From JAEXNA01 sp041676625 (GTDB taxonomy: Bacteria; Vulcanimicrobiota; Xenobia; Xenobiales; JADMJV01): DNA of 64,000 nucleotides. The notes beneath the pieces are model-generated. The model did no database searches. It saw only the letters and a program-made list of their open reading frames with translations, and was not told where the DNA came from. Location: positions 1-64,000 of the forward strand of contig JBAYRN010000002.1 of NCBI GenBank assembly GCA_041676625.1, in the 5' to 3' direction. Position 1 is the stretch's first letter. Each line of letters starts with the position of its first letter. The translations under genes and the position numbers were made by a program. Positions 11,001 to 19,149 of the stretch are shown piece after piece.

Positions 11001-14000
11001 TGGAAGGAAAGACCGCCTGGGTTTTCCCCGGGAGTGGCAACCACTACGTGGGTATGGGGAGAGAACTCGCAACCCTGTTTCCCGAAGTGGCGTCCGAGAT
11101 CTGCTCCCGGGCCCAGTTGAGCTACCAGCACTACGTTCCCTGGCTAACCCAGCCCTTCGATTCTGATCGAACCCCGGGTTGGGAAGAGCGGGCCCAGGCC
11201 GCCATCGGGGCCGATCCCCTGGCTCCTATTTACAGCCAGGTCACCTACGCGGTGCTGGCCGCGCAGATCGCCGGCCTGTTTCTGCCCGAACCCCAGGCTG
11301 CCATCGGCTACTCCCTGGGGGAGACGGCCGCGCTCTTTGCCACCGGGGCCTGGACCGACCGGGACCAGATGTTTCGCGACACCCTGCAGTCCGAGCTCTT
11401 CACCCGGGAGTTGCGGGGAGAGTACGCAGCCGCGCGCCGCACTCTCCATTCGCCTGAAGACTCCGGCTTTCAGTGGCGGGTCTCGGTGCTCAACCGGGAC
11501 CGAGAAACCACGGTCGGTGCCATCCGGCAGTTGGGAAGAGACGATCTTTTTCTGCTCATCGTCAACACCCCTCAGGAGTGCGTGGTGGGTGGGCGGCCGG
11601 AGGCCGTGGAGGAACTGGTGAAGGCTCTGGGCTGCGAAGCCTTCCATCTCGACGGGGTTCCCACCGTGCACTGTCACCTTATGAAGGTGGTGAAGGACGC
11701 CTACTACGATCTTCACGTCCGGCCCACCACCCCCCGGCCGGGTGTGACCTACTACAACGGCTACCAGGCCGCAGGCTACATCCCCACTTCGGAAAGCGCG
11801 GCCCAGTCCATCACCGACAACGCTCTTCACGGATTCAGTTTTCCCGACCTGATCGAAAGCGCATATCATGACGGAGTCCGCCGTTTTATCGAGATCGGGC
11901 CCGGAGGTTCTTGCTCTCGCATGGTCCGAACCATCCTGGAGGGCCGCCCGCACTGGGCCCGTTCCGCCTCGCTCCCTCGAGAGGGTAGCGAGGTGCTGAG
12001 TTTGCTGAAAACTCTGGCCGGGGCTTACGTACAGGGACTCGCGGTGGATGTGAGCCCGCTCTACGGTAAAAAGTTTGTGCCGGCCGAGGTCCGACCCCGG
12101 ATCCAGGTGAAAGCCGCTGACAGCTTGCCGGAGCCACTCCGGCCGGCTCTGCGGTGGAGGCCCCTGGCGGAGCAGACCCCGCCACCGCCGCCGCGACCAA
12201 CGCTCGCTAGTCCCGTCGTTGAGCAGCCTCCACCTGCCCCTCGCCCGGCTCCTGCAGAGCACCCTCCAACCGTTCAGGCCGGGGGCAAACCGCAGCGGGC
12301 TCTGGTCTGGCGAACCCCTCAACCAAAAGCTTTAAAAACCTTGATAAAGGACCAAAAAGAGATGAATCAACCCCAACCCACCGATCTGCAACCTGTGATC
12401 GGCCTCCATCCCCAGTTCGAGGGCGACCCTTCCGCTCAGATCGCCGCATCCATCGTGGAGTCGAGCCGCCAGACCGCGCTGGCCCACGAGTCGTACCTGG
12501 CTCTCATGGAGCAGACCCGGACCCAGATGGAGCACCTGCTTCGGTACGGCCTGCCCAGCGGCTACGGCAGCGAACTTCCCACCGTGGTGTCGCACGCGAG
12601 CGCGGTGGAGCAACCGGTGGTGGAGCAACCGAAGGTAGCGGCCCCGGGACCAGGGTCTTTCACCCGCCTGGACCCCAACTCGCCCAACCCGGTGATGCGG
12701 GGCGAGCGCCCGCACCGGGATAAGGTGGCCTTCGATCGCGATATGTGCATGGAGTTTGCCATCGGCTCCATCGCCAAAGTTCTAGGACCCCGGTTTGCCC
12801 CGGTGGACTCCAACCCGGTCCGGGTGCGCCTGCCCGATGAGCCGCTCATGCTGTGCGACCGCATCCTGACCATCGAGGGAGAGCCATGCAGTCTGGGCAG
12901 TGGACGGCTGGTCTCCGAGCACGACGTCTTTCCGGAAGCCTGGTATCTCGACCACGACCGGGCCCCCGTCTGCATTTCGGTGGAAGCCGGTCAGGCCGAC
13001 CTGTTTTTGTGTTCGTATCTGGGGATCGATCTGGCCACCGACGGAACCCGGGCCTATCGCTTGCTAGACGCCACCGTGACTTTTCATCGGGGTCTACCCC
13101 GCCCGGGTGAAACCATCACCTACGACATCCGGATCAACAAGTTCGTGCGCCAGGGTGAGGTCTATCTCTTTTTCTTCGAGTACGAAGGCACCATCAATGG
13201 CGAGCCGCTCATCACCATGAGAAACGGCTGCGCGGGTTTTCACACCTACGAAGAGATCGCTTCCTCGGGGGGCATCGTGGTCAACCCGGAAGCCGCGCCG
13301 GAGCAGGCCGCGATCGCACCCCCCGGGTGGAGGCCACCGGCTCCTTTCCCCTCCGGGCTTGATGTTCGGGAGAGTTACAGCGACGCCCAGGTCACAGCCT
13401 TTCGAAGCGGAGATCTGGTGGGGTGCTTCGGTCAGGGGTTTGCCAACCTGCCTTTGCAGCGCCCTTACGGCATGCCGGGGGGCCGCATGAAGCTCTTCGA
13501 TCGCGTACTCTCCTTAGAGCCAACGGGAGGGCGGTTCGGACTGGGCCGGATCCAGGCCGAAGCGGATATCTATCCGGATGATTGGTTTTTGACCTGTCAC
13601 TTCAAAGACGACATGGTCATGCCGGGGACCTTGATGTACGAGTGCTGCGCTCAAACGCTGCGCTTTTTGTTAGCCCGCATGGGTTGGGTGGCCGAGAGCG
13701 AGCACGTCGCCTTCGAACCGAAGTTGGAGACCCCCGCGAAACTGCAGTGTCGGGGCCCGGTGACGGTGGAGACCAAAAAGGTTCTCTATCAAGTGGACAT
13801 CAAAGAGATCGGATTTGGCCCTGAACCGTACGTGGTCACCGATGCCTTGATGTTTGGTGACGGCAAGCCGATCGTGCGCTTCACCGACATGTCTATGAAG
13901 CTGAGCGGGCTCGATCAGGCCTACATCGAGGCGGTTTGGGCCGGTAAACAGGGAGGGGGCGAGCCGAGCTACGATGCACGTCCGGCCCTCTACGACAAAG

Positions 14001-15133
14001 AGTCGATCATGCAGTTCTCCAACGGAAAGCCTTCGCTCAGCTTCGGACCTGAGTACCAGGTTTTCGACGCCCAACGCAAGATCGCAAGGCTCCCCGGGCC
14101 GCCCTTTCAGTTTATGGACCGTGTAGTCGAAGTGGACCATCCCAAGTTTGTGCTGCAAAAGGGCGGTTGGATCGAGGCTCACTACGACGTGCCGCCGGGA
14201 GAGTGGTACTTCGGGGCCAATCGCCAGGACAGCATGGCCTACTGCATTTTGCTGGAGGCAGCCCTGCAGCCCTGCGGCTGGTTGGCCGCTTACGCCGGTT
14301 CGGCGCTGCGCTCCGAGCAGGACCTGAAGTTTCGAAATCTTGGTGGAACCGCCACTTTGTCGAAAGAGATTTTTCCCTATACCGGGACTCTCCGGGTGCG
14401 AGTCAGGATGACCGACGTCAACGAAGCGGGCGGTATGATCATAGAAAACTTTCTCATGCAGGTCTACGCCGGGGAGGAACTGGTCTACGACGGCTCGACC
14501 TATTTTGGCTTCTTTTCGGCCCAAGCCCTGGCCAAACAGGTGGGTGTGCGCGACGCCGCCGAGCGGACCTATGTACCCTCACAGGCCGACCGGGCCTCCT
14601 TCCAGCCGTACGCCCTTCCGGTGGTCCGCCCCTTGAATCCTGAAGACCCCACCGTGGAGCCCGCCCCATCGGCCAATATGCCTGGCAAGGCGCTCCTGAT
14701 GATGGACCGGGTGGACCTGTTTTTGCCGGATCGTGGAGGGACTCACGGGCTCGGTTATCTGTGTGGTAGCAAGACCGTGGATCCTGAGGAGTGGTTTTTC
14801 AAAGCCCACTTCTATCAGGACCCGGTGTGGCCGGGCTCCCTGGGATTGGAAGCGTTTTTGCAACTGCTGCGTTACGCCGCGCTAGAGTACTGGCCGGAGC
14901 TTGCCCACACCCACCGATTTGAACCCATCGCGGTGGGGCTGGAGCACACCTGGGCCTATCGTGGCCAGGTGATCCCGAGCAACAAGCACGTGGTGGTGGA
15001 TGTCTCCATCACCCGGCGCGAAGATGGTGAGTGTCCACTCCTGGTGGGTGCGGGTTTTCTGAGGGTAGACGGTACTCCCATCTACGAAATGACCGATTTC
15101 GGCTTGAGATTAGTACCGATTCAGGTCGAGTAG
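8084..15133 (+). CDS. pfaC: PUFA synthase PfaC/PfaB-type fusion KS-CLF-AT-DH-DH
   Basis: A 2349-aa synthase. KS at about 4-430 has Cys183 (DAACASS), His317 (CHGTGT) and His355. A second KS fold at about 450-870 has Glu639 where the nucleophilic Cys would align, as in a chain-length factor. An AT at about 975-1290 has Ser1077 in GYSLGE. After a proline-rich linker and a helical segment come four FabA-like hot-dog units, read as two double-hotdog dehydratases; His1839 (CHFKDDMVMPG) and His2242 (AHFYQDPVWPG) are the catalytic copies, and units 1 and 3 are degenerate. Marine systems encode the AT separately as PfaB; having it inside this protein matches myxobacterial Pfa3, although no C-terminal acylglycerolphosphate acyltransferase domain is seen. 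GTG start with GAGGAAGA 4-11 bp upstream. Confidence 0.94.
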   Translation: MNSPYSVAVVGIGGVFPAAADVSAYWQNILECKDARVEATAGRWVDDPDWFLQREAADKVSNLKVCLAESVPAPRALSEEPLDALSRMCLAAAEMALEDATSELKDRTRVATVLASIALPTPESSQLSEEVFQGQLAASLEPAPDYSEPTISPLVRRVTGRPAQVVARGLDLGGFTLTLDAACASSLYAVKLACDALTEGRADAVLAGGANRADTLYTQQGFTALGACSVSGRCSPFDASGDGLVVGEGAGFLLLKRVEDALRDGDRVYAVIRGIGLSNDVGGSLLAPQSEGQLRSLEDAYRQAGWSPEEVGLVECHGTGTPKGDQTEFQSLTSFWPKDKGKTTVLGSVKSQIGHLLTGAAMAGLVKVIMAIHHRTLPPMINFQTPARGIELEKSPFEILSSPRPWNSAGPRRAGVSAFGFGGINGHVLIEEPGDLRSEVVPVRSSEREVVVTAVAAQFGDQHDLEQLLLDTLTGDSASSPRPPGRWNGEEYLPPALREIRGAFLETLGVTPGQMRIPPKDMGDVLLQQTLLLAVAARATAQSSLGSKDRCRRSGALIGLSLDLETTTYHLRWALRRMLRRLGVDPESLSAEQQEKLRGALSRPLDSTRTLGALGSIVASRAAREFSLGGPSYAISCGEVSGIRALEVAQRAIANAEMESCLVGAVDLFGDPRSVWAEDQFHPFTRSSRARPFSADGDGPTLAEGAVVLILKSREAALEDGDQILAVLEGSHSAAGQGALRRALDSLRQHVPSEIGYLDVTSRAQPEEDARFIQEWEARFGSKSRPTALGTATSSVGAAGACAGLLAVARCVTALSQKVLPGLEHCPRPLKTSGSAYLPREASFWWHDHAVGPRRAVAVGDSKGGDSACVLLREASSVAEPLPEGVLTRALPAQLFLIPSGSVQELEALAAEPLELAELARRWAARAGGEVKGPRGALVARNRDEFQRGLQLLKETDRPLDGQAGVFYCSEQLEGKTAWVFPGSGNHYVGMGRELATLFPEVASEICSRAQLSYQHYVPWLTQPFDSDRTPGWEERAQAAIGADPLAPIYSQVTYAVLAAQIAGLFLPEPQAAIGYSLGETAALFATGAWTDRDQMFRDTLQSELFTRELRGEYAAARRTLHSPEDSGFQWRVSVLNRDRETTVGAIRQLGRDDLFLLIVNTPQECVVGGRPEAVEELVKALGCEAFHLDGVPTVHCHLMKVVKDAYYDLHVRPTTPRPGVTYYNGYQAAGYIPTSESAAQSITDNALHGFSFPDLIESAYHDGVRRFIEIGPGGSCSRMVRTILEGRPHWARSASLPREGSEVLSLLKTLAGAYVQGLAVDVSPLYGKKFVPAEVRPRIQVKAADSLPEPLRPALRWRPLAEQTPPPPPRPTLASPVVEQPPPAPRPAPAEHPPTVQAGGKPQRALVWRTPQPKALKTLIKDQKEMNQPQPTDLQPVIGLHPQFEGDPSAQIAASIVESSRQTALAHESYLALMEQTRTQMEHLLRYGLPSGYGSELPTVVSHASAVEQPVVEQPKVAAPGPGSFTRLDPNSPNPVMRGERPHRDKVAFDRDMCMEFAIGSIAKVLGPRFAPVDSNPVRVRLPDEPLMLCDRILTIEGEPCSLGSGRLVSEHDVFPEAWYLDHDRAPVCISVEAGQADLFLCSYLGIDLATDGTRAYRLLDATVTFHRGLPRPGETITYDIRINKFVRQGEVYLFFFEYEGTINGEPLITMRNGCAGFHTYEEIASSGGIVVNPEAAPEQAAIAPPGWRPPAPFPSGLDVRESYSDAQVTAFRSGDLVGCFGQGFANLPLQRPYGMPGGRMKLFDRVLSLEPTGGRFGLGRIQAEADIYPDDWFLTCHFKDDMVMPGTLMYECCAQTLRFLLARMGWVAESEHVAFEPKLETPAKLQCRGPVTVETKKVLYQVDIKEIGFGPEPYVVTDALMFGDGKPIVRFTDMSMKLSGLDQAYIEAVWAGKQGGGEPSYDARPALYDKESIMQFSNGKPSLSFGPEYQVFDAQRKIARLPGPPFQFMDRVVEVDHPKFVLQKGGWIEAHYDVPPGEWYFGANRQDSMAYCILLEAALQPCGWLAAYAGSALRSEQDLKFRNLGGTATLSKEIFPYTGTLRVRVRMTDVNEAGGMIIENFLMQVYAGEELVYDGSTYFGFFSAQALAKQVGVRDAAERTYVPSQADRASFQPYALPVVRPLNPEDPTVEPAPSANMPGKALLMMDRVDLFLPDRGGTHGLGYLCGSKTVDPEEWFFKAHFYQDPVWPGSLGLEAFLQLLRYAALEYWPELAHTHRFEPIAVGLEHTWAYRGQVIPSNKHVVVDVSITRREDGECPLLVGAGFLRVDGTPIYEMTDFGLRLVPIQVE

Positions 15134-15202
15134 TGCCGCTCTCCATAGGGTTTTCATGCCCGGGACGAGAACGAGAATGCTGTTGCCGGGAAGGAGGTCG
15201 TT

Positions 15203-18200
15203 TTGTCGGCTGTCGATACCTTAACAGCTAAAGAGCTTGGTGTTCCGAGTTTGCCTCCGGGCTCACCGGCTCACCTTGAGCATATGCTCGATGAACTCAA
15301 CGAGTCCCTCGATCTCGACGCGCCCGGCACTTCCTTGCGGGTACTCAAGCGAACGCTTCAGTTCCTGGCCGGCTACTACGCCGATCTGGTTCAGGGGGTA
15401 GCCTCGGTGTTTGGAGAGCTGACCTTCAACCACAAAGAGGGCGCCCCCGATCCAGCCGAGTTCGTGGAGGCGATCCAGACCGGAATGGGCTTTCTGGTGG
15501 CCGACGCCCCCCAGGAGCTTCCCGAGGTTCGCTCCCTGGTGGATGTCTTCTACGAAGACGGAGCCGGCAAGAAATTTGCCCGAATCCTGGGGGTCGGCGG
15601 CAAGCCCCGACGAGGGACCATGCCGCTGGAGAGGTTTATTGCCGCCCCCATTCCGGTGCGCAAGAAATGCGTTCAAGAGGTTCGGCGCTACCTGCCATAT
15701 TTGAGAGAGTGGCTGGAGTCCTCGGCTAACCTTTTTTCCAACGCCGCCATCGCTAGCGAGCGTACTTCTCAAGAAGGCAAGCAGACCATCGTGGTGCAGT
15801 TGGGCAAACAGACCGTGACCACAGGAAAGCGATTGGAGGTGGCCTCCTGCGCTCTCTGTATTCCGGAACGAGAGATCGACGTCCCGAACTCCTTGTATGA
15901 GCGGCCGGTCTACTTCTTTGTGCCCCAGAAGGCCCCCGTCCACCTTTCCGAGATCCTGACCCGACTGGACGAAGCCATGAAGAAGGAGGATCCGGTCTCG
16001 GGTTTTTTGGAGCTTCGAAACGCCCTGGAGTTCTTGATCCGTTATTTTGCCGGGGTGGCCTCCAAGGTCTGTGAGGACCTCGAAGCCCTCCCCAAGTCCA
16101 CCGAACAGTTGATCGACAACAGCCAGTCTCTGTCGGCTTCCGAACGTCTGCTGAACACCTGCCTTGAGGTCTTGCGGCTCAAGCCCGATTCCCTGGCCGC
16201 CAAGACCGTGATCGGGATATTCTACCGGCGCAACGAGATGTTTGAGTTTGTGCCCCGCTGGCACGCGGAGATCCTGGCTCTCAACGGGCAACTCTCCGGA
16301 TGGTGCCAGTTGGAGCCCGGTTATGGCGAACTGGAGGACCCCGAGGTCTGCAAACTGGAGTTTGAAAAGCACGTACCCACCCTGCGGGAGTGGTTGGTGG
16401 CCCTGGGCGGCTATCTCCAGAGCACGGAGCATTTTTTCAACGAGGTCAAGCCGGAAGGAAACGTGGAGTTCAGCCTTCGTATCGGCGACCGCTTCATCGA
16501 GATCGGGGAACCCGGCTACACCCTCTGGTTGAACAACCCGCGGCCGGCCGGAGAGGCGGTCGAGATCGAGAGCGGTCTGGCCAATAAGCCGCTCATTCGG
16601 GAGTCGATCCCCATCCCCAAGGGGACACCCGGGGTGCTGGAGCGCATCTTGACCCGCATGGATCTTTACCTGCGCTTGGGAGAGCCCATCGAATCCTGTA
16701 TCTCCCTGCGGGATGCCCTGGACTACCTCACTCGCTACTTCGCCGGGATCGCACTGGCCGCTTTCCGGGAGCTCGGTACACTCCCCGCTGAAGCTGAGAA
16801 GTTGGCCGAGCAGAGTCTTTCCATCTACGACTGCGAGAAGCTCTTGATCCTGGCCCTGCGTTCCATCGGGCACGAGTCCGACGAGAAGCTCGGGATCGCG
16901 GTGAAAAACGTCTTCTACTATGTGGAGGAGTTCTCCAAGTCCGAAAAGCCCACCGGAGCCCACGCTCGACTGCTGGCTCTGGATGCCGACCCCAGTTCCA
17001 AGATGCAGAACCTGGCTGAATTCTGCTCTCTCAAAGCCGGCGAAGGGGTACTGAGCCATCCGGCTCGATCCAAGCGCGAATTAGAGCGGTTCTTGCCCAC
17101 CCTCCAGGACTGGTTGGCCATGGCCGAACCGTTTTTCCGGGAAACCAAGCACCACGAAGAGCCCCCCGAGTCCGACGGCAAGACCGAGTTGGTGGTGGAG
17201 TACGGCGATTTTTATCTGGAACTGGTGGAACCGGAGTACACCTTCTACATCCGCCCCGGGGCTGATGAAGTTCCCGACATCGAGGCCCCCGAGCTCCCTC
17301 CGGACCTGGCCTTTGATGAAGACCTGGTGGATGAGCCGATCCGCCGCAAGAGCCCCGAAGAGGCGGCCCATGAGCGGCCGTTTCTGGTGCACCGGGTGGA
17401 TCTCATCGGGGAGCGAGAAAATAGCACTGGCAAGAAGTGTCAGGCTGGCTACATCGTGCTCACTAACGCCGGTGGTGGAACGCTCTCCGGTACGGCCACC
17501 ACCACCGACCCATGTTTACAGGTCGACCCCCCACGGTTTCGAGGTAACAAAGTCGCGTTGTCTTACTGGGTCGATACCGACGAGCTGCCCGATACCCACG
17601 AGGTCTTCATCCAGCTGAAGACAGCCCACGAGCAGCGCGATATCTCCGTCTTCGAGATGATCGGCCAGGCCAGGACCAGACCGGTCAGCGCCACCGCCGG
17701 TACGATCCGGATGCTCATGCCGGCGCTGGTCTCCATCGCCATCTTTTTTGGAGCTTTTTACGGTGTGAGCTACTACATCGTGAGCCACCTCCAGGCCAAC
17801 GTGGGGCGATACTTTGCCACCATGCAGTTGACCCGGGATGCTCCGGAAGCCCTGAGTGACGTGTTGTTTTTGACCCACCTGCTGGGCTACTTCTTTCTCT
17901 TCACCGCGGGGATCGTGCCGGTCTTGGTGGCCAAGGTTTTTCGGAGGTTTCCTCCCAGTGCCCAGGAGCTGCTGCAGAATCGGCGCCGGCTATTTATGCT
18001 TCTACCATCGGCGGTGATCGGTCTTGGGATCATATCTCCCTTGCTTTCCAACGAACTCACCGGGGATCCGGACTTTCCCTCCATGGACCTCTACGGGATG
18101 TACTTGATCTTTCTGGTTTTAAATTTTGCTTCGACCTACTATCAGGAACTCGCCCTGACCGAAAAGTTAGATGACATGTTCTTGAACCCGGCGGTGAGAA

Positions 18201-18265
18201 CATCCATCGACGTGGCAGCCTGGTTCCTATTCCTCACGGCGATCTTGATGGGGGTTTCGGGATGA
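15203..18265 (+). CDS. Unknown 1020-aa membrane protein with triplicated domain
   Basis: I do not recognise this family. TTG start, with a strong AAGGAGG site at 15191-15197. Three copies of a roughly 230-residue unit begin near residues 24, 247 and 480. Each opens with an amphipathic helix pair (pattern L..IL.RLD......P, then LR.ALEFL.RYFAG), runs through a helical bundle ending LP.L..WL, and closes with a beta-rich segment (for example IGDRFIEIGEPGY). Residues about 725-820 look like an Ig-like sandwich (LTNAGGGTLSGT), and about 835-1020 hold four or five membrane segments, so the bulk is probably cytoplasmic and membrane-tethered. It lies 69 bp after pfaC and overlaps oleB by 4 bp (ATGA). 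A role as scaffold, transporter partner or lipid handler for the Pfa/Ole pathway is inference from position. Confidence 0.85.
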   Translation: MSAVDTLTAKELGVPSLPPGSPAHLEHMLDELNESLDLDAPGTSLRVLKRTLQFLAGYYADLVQGVASVFGELTFNHKEGAPDPAEFVEAIQTGMGFLVADAPQELPEVRSLVDVFYEDGAGKKFARILGVGGKPRRGTMPLERFIAAPIPVRKKCVQEVRRYLPYLREWLESSANLFSNAAIASERTSQEGKQTIVVQLGKQTVTTGKRLEVASCALCIPEREIDVPNSLYERPVYFFVPQKAPVHLSEILTRLDEAMKKEDPVSGFLELRNALEFLIRYFAGVASKVCEDLEALPKSTEQLIDNSQSLSASERLLNTCLEVLRLKPDSLAAKTVIGIFYRRNEMFEFVPRWHAEILALNGQLSGWCQLEPGYGELEDPEVCKLEFEKHVPTLREWLVALGGYLQSTEHFFNEVKPEGNVEFSLRIGDRFIEIGEPGYTLWLNNPRPAGEAVEIESGLANKPLIRESIPIPKGTPGVLERILTRMDLYLRLGEPIESCISLRDALDYLTRYFAGIALAAFRELGTLPAEAEKLAEQSLSIYDCEKLLILALRSIGHESDEKLGIAVKNVFYYVEEFSKSEKPTGAHARLLALDADPSSKMQNLAEFCSLKAGEGVLSHPARSKRELERFLPTLQDWLAMAEPFFRETKHHEEPPESDGKTELVVEYGDFYLELVEPEYTFYIRPGADEVPDIEAPELPPDLAFDEDLVDEPIRRKSPEEAAHERPFLVHRVDLIGERENSTGKKCQAGYIVLTNAGGGTLSGTATTTDPCLQVDPPRFRGNKVALSYWVDTDELPDTHEVFIQLKTAHEQRDISVFEMIGQARTRPVSATAGTIRMLMPALVSIAIFFGAFYGVSYYIVSHLQANVGRYFATMQLTRDAPEALSDVLFLTHLLGYFFLFTAGIVPVLVAKVFRRFPPSAQELLQNRRRLFMLLPSAVIGLGIISPLLSNELTGDPDFPSMDLYGMYLIFLVLNFASTYYQELALTEKLDDMFLNPAVRTSIDVAAWFLFLTAILMGVSG

Positions 18266-19149
18266 GCACAGCCCTGACGATCCCTCCCGAGCTTCGGGAG
18301 GAGTACCCTTTCGAATCCCACTTTATGGAGACCGCCGGTGGTCACCAAATGCACTACGTGGATCACGGGCAGGGCCGGCCGTTTTTGTTTGTGCACGGCA
18401 ATCCCACCTGGTCCTTTTTCTTTCGGAGATTGATAACCCACTTCTCCGGGAGAGGAATGCGGGGCGTGGCCTGTGACCACATCGGGTGCGGCCTATCGGA
18501 CAAACCTCAGGACTTTGAGTATCGTCTGGGGCAGCACATCGACAACCTGGAACGATTGGTCCTGCAGCTCGATCTCAGGGACATCTGCCTCTTGGTACAC
18601 GATTGGGGAGGAGCCATCGGGCTGGGTGTGGCCGGTCGCCATCCGGAGCGCTTTTCCAGGCTGATCATTGGAAACACGGCGGCCTATCGCTCCCAGCGGA
18701 TGCCCTGGCTACTGAAGATAGCCAAGACACCAGGCATAGGTCAATTTTTGATCCGCCGATTCAACGCCTTCGCTGGTCTGACTCCAAATCTGGGCGCGGC
18801 CGACCCGGCCCGCATCAGTGACCAGACCAGGCAGGGGCTACTCTTGCCCTACGACAGTTGGGAGCATCGGATCGCCACCTATCGTTTTGTCGCTGATATC
18901 CCGCTGGACGAAGGGCATCCCAGCTATTCCACTCTGGTTCAAGTGGAAGAGAACTTGAGCAAGTTGAGAGATTTGCCGACTCTACTTCTCTGGGGCGAAA
19001 AGGACTGGGTCTTCACCACCCACTTTATGACCCGCTTTCAAGACTTTTTCCCGGATGCCGAGGTACGGAGCTATCCTGACTGCGGGCATCTTCTGATCGA
19101 GGAAAAGCCGGGTCGAGTGATCGACGAGATTGAGGCCTTTCTTTCTTGA
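18262..19149 (+). CDS. oleB: OleB-type beta-lactone decarboxylase (alpha/beta hydrolase)
   Basis: A 295-aa alpha/beta hydrolase of the haloalkane-dehalogenase subgroup. It shows HGNPTWS (oxyanion region), HDWGG with Asp as nucleophile, a late WGEKDWVF acidic segment and GHLLIEEKP with the catalytic His. This nucleophile-Asp pattern is shared by haloalkane dehalogenases and OleB. In Ole systems OleB decarboxylates the cis-beta-lactone made by OleC to give a cis-olefin. Position decides the call: it is directly followed by oleC and oleD. It overlaps the upstream 1020-aa gene by ATGA and oleC by TTGA, so the genes are probably translationally coupled. An ordinary haloalkane dehalogenase is the alternative if context is ignored. 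Confidence 0.85.
   Translation: MSTALTIPPELREEYPFESHFMETAGGHQMHYVDHGQGRPFLFVHGNPTWSFFFRRLITHFSGRGMRGVACDHIGCGLSDKPQDFEYRLGQHIDNLERLVLQLDLRDICLLVHDWGGAIGLGVAGRHPERFSRLIIGNTAAYRSQRMPWLLKIAKTPGIGQFLIRRFNAFAGLTPNLGAADPARISDQTRQGLLLPYDSWEHRIATYRFVADIPLDEGHPSYSTLVQVEENLSKLRDLPTLLLWGEKDWVFTTHFMTRFQDFFPDAEVRSYPDCGHLLIEEKPGRVIDEIEAFLS

Noticed and set aside
11144..12322. 392-codon minus-strand frame opposite pfaC
   Set aside because: It overlaps the AT domain and linker, with no signals; antisense shadow.
15263..17059. A 598-codon open frame on the minus strand
   Set aside because: It is wholly antisense to the 1020-aa gene, has no ribosome-binding site and no domain. GC-rich coding often leaves such antisense open frames.
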